This document shows, piece by piece, positions 60,507-64,000 of a stretch of 64,000 nucleotides of DNA. Positions within the stretch are counted from its first letter, which is position 1. Every line of letters begins with the position of its first letter. Below the pieces are notes generated by a model that was not told the origin of the DNA, searched no databases, and saw only the letters and a list, made by a program, of their open reading frames with translations. The DNA comes from Ancrocorticia sp052089425 (GTDB lineage Bacteria > Actinomycetota > Actinomycetes > Actinomycetales > Actinomycetaceae). The stretch lies in contig NZ_JBQCZW010000008.1 of NCBI RefSeq assembly GCF_052089425.1, positions 12,023-76,022 on the forward strand, in the 5' to 3' direction. The translations under genes and the position numbers were made by a program.

Positions 60507-61739
60507 GTGAATGAACGTTACGGGCCATCCGATATGGAGCGGTGGGTACAAGAATCCGCCAAATCTCCAAGCCGCACGGAATTTGAGCGTGATCGGGCAC
60601 GGGTTCTCCACTCCTCGGCGCTGCGTCGGCTTGGCGCAAAAACCCAGGTGCTCGGCCCCGAATCGGACGATTTCATTCGCACGCGGCTCACTCACTCCTT
60701 GGAAGTTGCCCAGATTGGGCGATCACTCGGAAAGAATCTTGGCTGTGACCCGGACATTGTGGAGACTGCCTGCCTGTGCCACGATCTTGGCCACCCGCCC
60801 TTCGGGCATAACGGAGAACATGCGCTTGACGAAGTATCCGGTGATATCGGGGGATTCGAGGGCAACGCCCAAACGCTCCGCCTTCTGACTCGATTGGAGC
60901 CGAAGCGAGTCACGGTATCGGGTACGCCTGCCGGCCTCAACTTGACGCGAGCAAGCTTGGATGCCGTGCTCAAGTATCCGTGGTTTGCTGGTCAAGCGCC
61001 GGGTGGCAGCAAGAAGTTTAACGTGTATGGCGATGACGCCCCGGTGTTCGAATGGACGCATGGTGTGATGGGCACGGCGAAGTGCGTGGAAGCCCAGATC
61101 ATGGATTTGGCTGACGATATCGCCTACTGCGTGCACGATGTGGAAGATGCGGTGGTGCGCCAGTTTGTCCGGCCGCGATTTCTACGGGACCCGAGCCAAC
61201 AGGATCAGATCGTCAAAGCAACTGAGTCGTGGTACGGGCGTCCCGGCGCTGACAGGTTTGGGGCGGCTTTGGAGCGGTTGCTTGCCGAAGAGGAGTGGCC
61301 CGAGGATTTTACGGGGTCATACGGTGACCTTGCCCTGATGAAGGATTTGACCAGTGATTTGATCGGACGGTTTATCTCCTCAGTATGCGAAGCTACCTAT
61401 GCGGCCCACGGTACCGGTCCGCTCGTCCGGTATGACGGGAATGTGGTGATCCCACAGGAAACTCAGGATGAGATCACCATTCTCAAGGGGATAGCCGTTG
61501 AGTACGTCATGATGCCGCGGGAAACCGAGCCTCTCTACTATGAGCAGCGCACGCTCCTGTTTGATCTGGTTGATGCGCTGGTCCAACGCCCCGAGGAAAT
61601 GGAACCGCACTTCTATGAGATGTGGGGGCCAGCTGATGAAAACGGGCGGCTGCGCGTTGTCGTCGATCAGGTGGCTTCTCTCACCGATCAGTCCGCCCGT
61701 CAATGGCATTCGCGGCTGTGTGGCATGTTCTGGAATTAG
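60507..61739 (+). CDS. dgt: Deoxyguanosinetriphosphate triphosphohydrolase-like protein
   Basis: HD-domain enzyme that hydrolyses dNTPs to nucleosides and triphosphate. The 410-residue protein has LHSSALRRLGAKTQV, TRLTHSLEVAQIGRSLG, the HD motif TACLCHDLGHPPFGHNGEHAL and MDLADDIAYCVHDVEDAV, all family hallmarks. The dGTPase-like actinobacterial forms lie beside dnaG, as here, and often need an activating nucleotide. The GTG start lies 6 nt after a TAGGCT -10. It ends 46 nt before dnaG. Confidence 0.93.
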   Translation: MNERYGPSDMERWVQESAKSPSRTEFERDRARVLHSSALRRLGAKTQVLGPESDDFIRTRLTHSLEVAQIGRSLGKNLGCDPDIVETACLCHDLGHPPFGHNGEHALDEVSGDIGGFEGNAQTLRLLTRLEPKRVTVSGTPAGLNLTRASLDAVLKYPWFAGQAPGGSKKFNVYGDDAPVFEWTHGVMGTAKCVEAQIMDLADDIAYCVHDVEDAVVRQFVRPRFLRDPSQQDQIVKATESWYGRPGADRFGAALERLLAEEEWPEDFTGSYGDLALMKDLTSDLIGRFISSVCEATYAAHGTGPLVRYDGNVVIPQETQDEITILKGIAVEYVMMPRETEPLYYEQRTLLFDLVDALVQRPEEMEPHFYEMWGPADENGRLRVVVDQVASLTDQSARQWHSRLCGMFWN

Positions 61740-61773
61740 GGCTGGCATGCATGGTTGTGTGGGAACGGAGAAC

Positions 61774-61779
61774 TAGGAT
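61774..61779 (+). promoter_or_regulatory. Putative -10 of a leaderless dnaG promoter
   Basis: TAGGAT is followed by exactly 6 nt and ATG 61786. There is no Shine-Dalgarno in the spacer. Confidence 0.5.
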
Positions 61780-61785
61780 AGGGCT

Positions 61786-63750
61786 ATGGCAGGGCTGATC
61801 AGGCGCGAGGATATCGATGAGGTTCGCGCCCGCACGCGCATTGAGGATGTGGTTGCTGGATACGTCGCGCTACGTCCCGGCGGTGTGGATTCTCAGCAGG
61901 GGCTCTGCCCGTTTCACGATGAGAAAACGCCCTCGTTCCACGTGCGTCCCAGCGTTGGGCGTTGGCACTGCTTCGGTTGTGGGGAGGGAGGAGATGCGTT
62001 CTCTTTCGTGGAGAAGATCGAACATATCACCTTCGTGGAAGCCGTGGAGCTTCTGGCCCGCAAAGCGAACGTAGAGCTTCATTATGAGGGCGGCAACCGG
62101 GAAAAGGGGCCGGCTGGTCCGGCGCGCTCGCGGTTGATCGATGCGCATCGGGTGGCTGTTGATTATTACATTAAGGCTCTCCATTCCCCCGAGGGGGAGG
62201 CCGGGCGCAAGATGCTGGATGCTCGCGGCTTTGATGCAGAGGCCCTGAGGACCTATTCGATCGGATACTCGCCCAACACGTGGGACTCCCTTCTCAAGGA
62301 ACTGCGTACGCACGGTTTTAGCGAGAAGGAAATCGCTGCCTCGGGCTTAGCCACTCAAGGTAATCGTGGGCTCTATGACCGATTTCGTGGCCGGCTTATG
62401 TGGCCCATTTACTCCATCACGGGCGATCCCATCGGGTTCGGGGCTCGGAAGCTGAGCGACGATGATAATGGGCCGAAGTACCTCAACACTCCCGAAACTC
62501 CCATTTATAAGAAGTCTCAGGTTCTCTACGGTCTCAACCTCGCGCGTAAAGCGATCGCCACGGAGCGTCAGGTTGTTGTGGTTGAGGGCTACACGGACGT
62601 CATGGCAGCGCAGCTAGCCGGGATTCCGTGCGCCGTTGCCACCTGTGGTACCGCGTTCGGTAGTGACCACGTCAAGATCGTTCGCCGCCTCCTTGGCGAT
62701 GGTGCCAATCCAGCAGCTGGCCTCATGCTCTCGTCTGGCCGCGCCTATGGCGGCGAAGTTATCTTCACTTTCGATGGCGATTCGGCGGGTCAAAAGGCCG
62801 CGCTCAAGGCGTTTCAGGAGGATCAGTCCTTCGCGGCACAAACTTTTGTGGCGGTGGCGCAGGAGGGTATGGACCCGTGCGAGGTCAGGATGGCATACGG
62901 GGATGAAGGCGTCCGCGAAATCATCGCCGGGCGTCGTCCGCTGTTCGAGTTCGCCATCACCTCCACTCTCAAGGGCATGCCACTGAACACTGCCGAAGGT
63001 AGGACTGCTGGGCTCCGGGCCGCCGCACCGATGGTTGCCTCGATCCGGGACCGCGTGCTGCGGGGGGAGTACACGCGCCAGCTTGCCGGGTGGCTGGGAA
63101 TGGATGAATCCACCGTTCGGGCGGCGGTTTCTGGTGCGGCACGTCATCCTCATCACCCGCCATTCGCCGCGGCGGACCAGAACGAGGACCAAGCCGAGCG
63201 GCGTGCAACCTTGCCGCCACTGAGGACATTGCGCGATCCTGTGGAGCGGATTGAACGCGAGGCGTTGGAGATCCTCCTGCAGCTGCCAGGCTTCGCTGCT
63301 CGGGCCGGCATGGACGATCTGCCCTCACAAACGTTTACCCTTCCGATGCATCGGCGTATTCACGAAGCCATTCGAGCGGCCGGTGGCACGCGGTGCTTCA
63401 CCGATCGCGTCAACTACTTGCAAGCTCGCGGCAGCGAAGGTCAAACGGCCGAACGCGACGCCGCCGGTTGGTACGTCGAGCAGGTGACGGAGCAGGCCGA
63501 TTCTGTCGTGTCTCCGATCATCACACAGCTTGCCGTTGAGGATCTGCCAGAATCGCGTCCTGATCGGTTGTCCAACTACGTGTGGTCCATTTCCGTCACT
63601 CTCATTAAGCAAGGAATTACACGGCAGATCGCTGATCTGAGGTCTGAACTCCAGCGCACTTCATCCGAAGATGAACACTATGGAGAGCTGTTTGCCCGCC
63701 TCATCGAACTGGAAGCCCAGCGCCGGGCGTGTGAGGAACAACTGGGGTAA
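61786..63750 (+). CDS. dnaG: DNA primase DnaG
   Basis: Makes RNA primers for replication. The 654-residue protein has the N-terminal zinc finger with Cys41, His44, Cys62 and Cys65 (CPFHDEKTPSFHV, then HCFGCGEGGDAFSF), the RNA polymerase domain with RGRLMWPIYSITGDPIGFGAR, the Toprim VVVEGYTDVMAAQLAGI, and FTFDGDSAGQKAALKAF with catalytic acidic residues. The last about 200 residues form the helicase-binding region. A 30-residue insert near 300-320 (LLGDGANPAAGLMLSSGRAYG) is longer than in E. coli. Ends 66 nt before the tRNA. Confidence 0.96.
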   Translation: MAGLIRREDIDEVRARTRIEDVVAGYVALRPGGVDSQQGLCPFHDEKTPSFHVRPSVGRWHCFGCGEGGDAFSFVEKIEHITFVEAVELLARKANVELHYEGGNREKGPAGPARSRLIDAHRVAVDYYIKALHSPEGEAGRKMLDARGFDAEALRTYSIGYSPNTWDSLLKELRTHGFSEKEIAASGLATQGNRGLYDRFRGRLMWPIYSITGDPIGFGARKLSDDDNGPKYLNTPETPIYKKSQVLYGLNLARKAIATERQVVVVEGYTDVMAAQLAGIPCAVATCGTAFGSDHVKIVRRLLGDGANPAAGLMLSSGRAYGGEVIFTFDGDSAGQKAALKAFQEDQSFAAQTFVAVAQEGMDPCEVRMAYGDEGVREIIAGRRPLFEFAITSTLKGMPLNTAEGRTAGLRAAAPMVASIRDRVLRGEYTRQLAGWLGMDESTVRAAVSGAARHPHHPPFAAADQNEDQAERRATLPPLRTLRDPVERIEREALEILLQLPGFAARAGMDDLPSQTFTLPMHRRIHEAIRAAGGTRCFTDRVNYLQARGSEGQTAERDAAGWYVEQVTEQADSVVSPIITQLAVEDLPESRPDRLSNYVWSISVTLIKQGITRQIADLRSELQRTSSEDEHYGELFARLIELEAQRRACEEQLG

Positions 63751-63816
63751 ACGCCCCGCCGATTGGCGTTTTAGCAGGTGACTAACGGTAAGATGGTTGG
63801 GTCCGGAAACGGACGC

Positions 63817-63893
63817 GCCCCCATAGCTCAGCTGGTTAGAGCAAGGAACTCATAATTCTTGGGTCGCGGGTTCAAGTCCTGCTGGGGGCACCA
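63817..63893 (+). tRNA. tRNA with CAU anticodon, probably tRNA-Ile2 (or elongator tRNA-Met)
   Basis: A full 77-nt cloverleaf with CCA encoded. Acceptor stem GCCCCCA pairs with TGGGGGC; D arm GCTC-AGCTGGTTA-GAGC; anticodon loop CTCATAA with anticodon CAT; T arm GCGGG-TTCAAGT-CCTGC with one G-U. A CAT anticodon fits elongator Met, initiator Met or lysidine-modified Ile2. The first acceptor pair is G1-C72, so it is not an initiator of the usual bacterial type. C4-G69 and C5-G68 match the pairs that TilS favours in E. coli tRNA-Ile2, so Ile2 is more likely, with elongator Met as the alternative. Confidence 0.93.
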
Positions 63894-63918
63894 TTGTGCT
63901 GTCGCAGGACATTGGAAT

Positions 63919-63953
63919 AGGGCGAACCCTCATTTTGTGGGTTCGCCCTTTTT
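63919..63953 (+). terminator. Intrinsic terminator after the tRNA
   Basis: AGGGCGAACCC (63919-63929) and GGGTTCGCCCT (63939-63949) form an 11-bp stem with a 9-nt loop, followed by a T-rich run. It ends the dnaG-tRNA transcript or the tRNA alone. Confidence 0.93.
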
Positions 63954-64000
63954 CATTTTTTCGGTTTGTGGCCGGTGGGTTGATAGTCGCGGGTTTGGTC

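Noticed and set aside
1..64000. CRISPR arrays, IS elements, prophage or toxin-antitoxin genes
   Set aside because: No regularly spaced repeats, transposase, integrase, phage or toxin-antitoxin motifs were found on either strand.

Overview
The window is an actinobacterial chromosome segment, most likely from the Actinomycetaceae (Arcanobacterium/Trueperella/Actinomyces-like). The basis is moderately high GC by eye, the order DUF3046-recA-recX-miaB-miaA-dapF-hflX-lexA-nrdR, a division/cell-wall (dcw) cluster without ftsA that runs into sepF-yggT-divIVA, LexA boxes of the CGAAC-N4-GTTCG type, and many GTGA/ATGA stop-start overlaps. MurE has a DDDPH motif instead of the DNPR of mDAP-adding enzymes, which suggests lysine- or ornithine-based peptidoglycan. 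The genus cannot be fixed from the sequence alone. I saw no insertion sequence, prophage, CRISPR array or rRNA.

Layout. 1-7.2 kb: the tail of an unknown gene, a DUF3046 protein, a choline-to-glycine-betaine operon (betB-betA-betT), and a minus-strand pair (small membrane protein plus lytic-transglycosylase-like lipoprotein). 7.2-19.8 kb: DNA repair and tRNA modification, with recA-recX, miaB, miaA, dapF, a divergent 16S rRNA methyltransferase-like gene and hflX, a DinG-like helicase, ldh, lexA facing a small SOS-controlled membrane protein, then nrdR. 19.8-29.6 kb: AMP-dependent ligase, serA and a HelD-like helicase on minus; a PAC2 protein, a spermidine-synthase-like protein, dinB and DUF3040. 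29.6-48 kb: the complete dcw cluster mraZ-rsmH-ftsL-ftsI-murE-murF-mraY-murD-ftsW-murG-murC-ftsQ-ftsZ-pgeF-sepF-yggT-divIVA, nearly all stop-start coupled. 48-53.6 kb: lspA, rluD-like, GNAT, dnaE. 53.6-57.5 kb (minus): znuA-znuC-znuB-zur zinc operon, then a DedA-like membrane protein and a small S4 protein. 57.6-64 kb: glyS, dusB, dgt, dnaG, and a CAU-anticodon tRNA followed by a strong terminator.

How the genes work together. The dcw genes make lipid II and the septal machinery; sepF and divIVA recruit and place FtsZ and the polar or septal wall. LexA controls itself, recA and probably the small membrane protein opposite lexA, which resembles in position the SOS division inhibitors of other actinobacteria (DivS, Rv2719c). 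Zur appears to repress its own zinc-uptake operon through two boxes that cover the -35 and -10 of znuA. A recurring theme is leaderless transcription: at least eight genes have a TANNNT -10 element ending 6-8 nt before the start codon and no ribosome binding site.

No clearly new multi-gene system was found. The most notable points are the SOS-boxed small membrane protein, the leaderless promoter set, MraZ-type direct repeats on both strands before mraZ, the 64-nt double stem before dusB, and the ftsZ leader hairpins.
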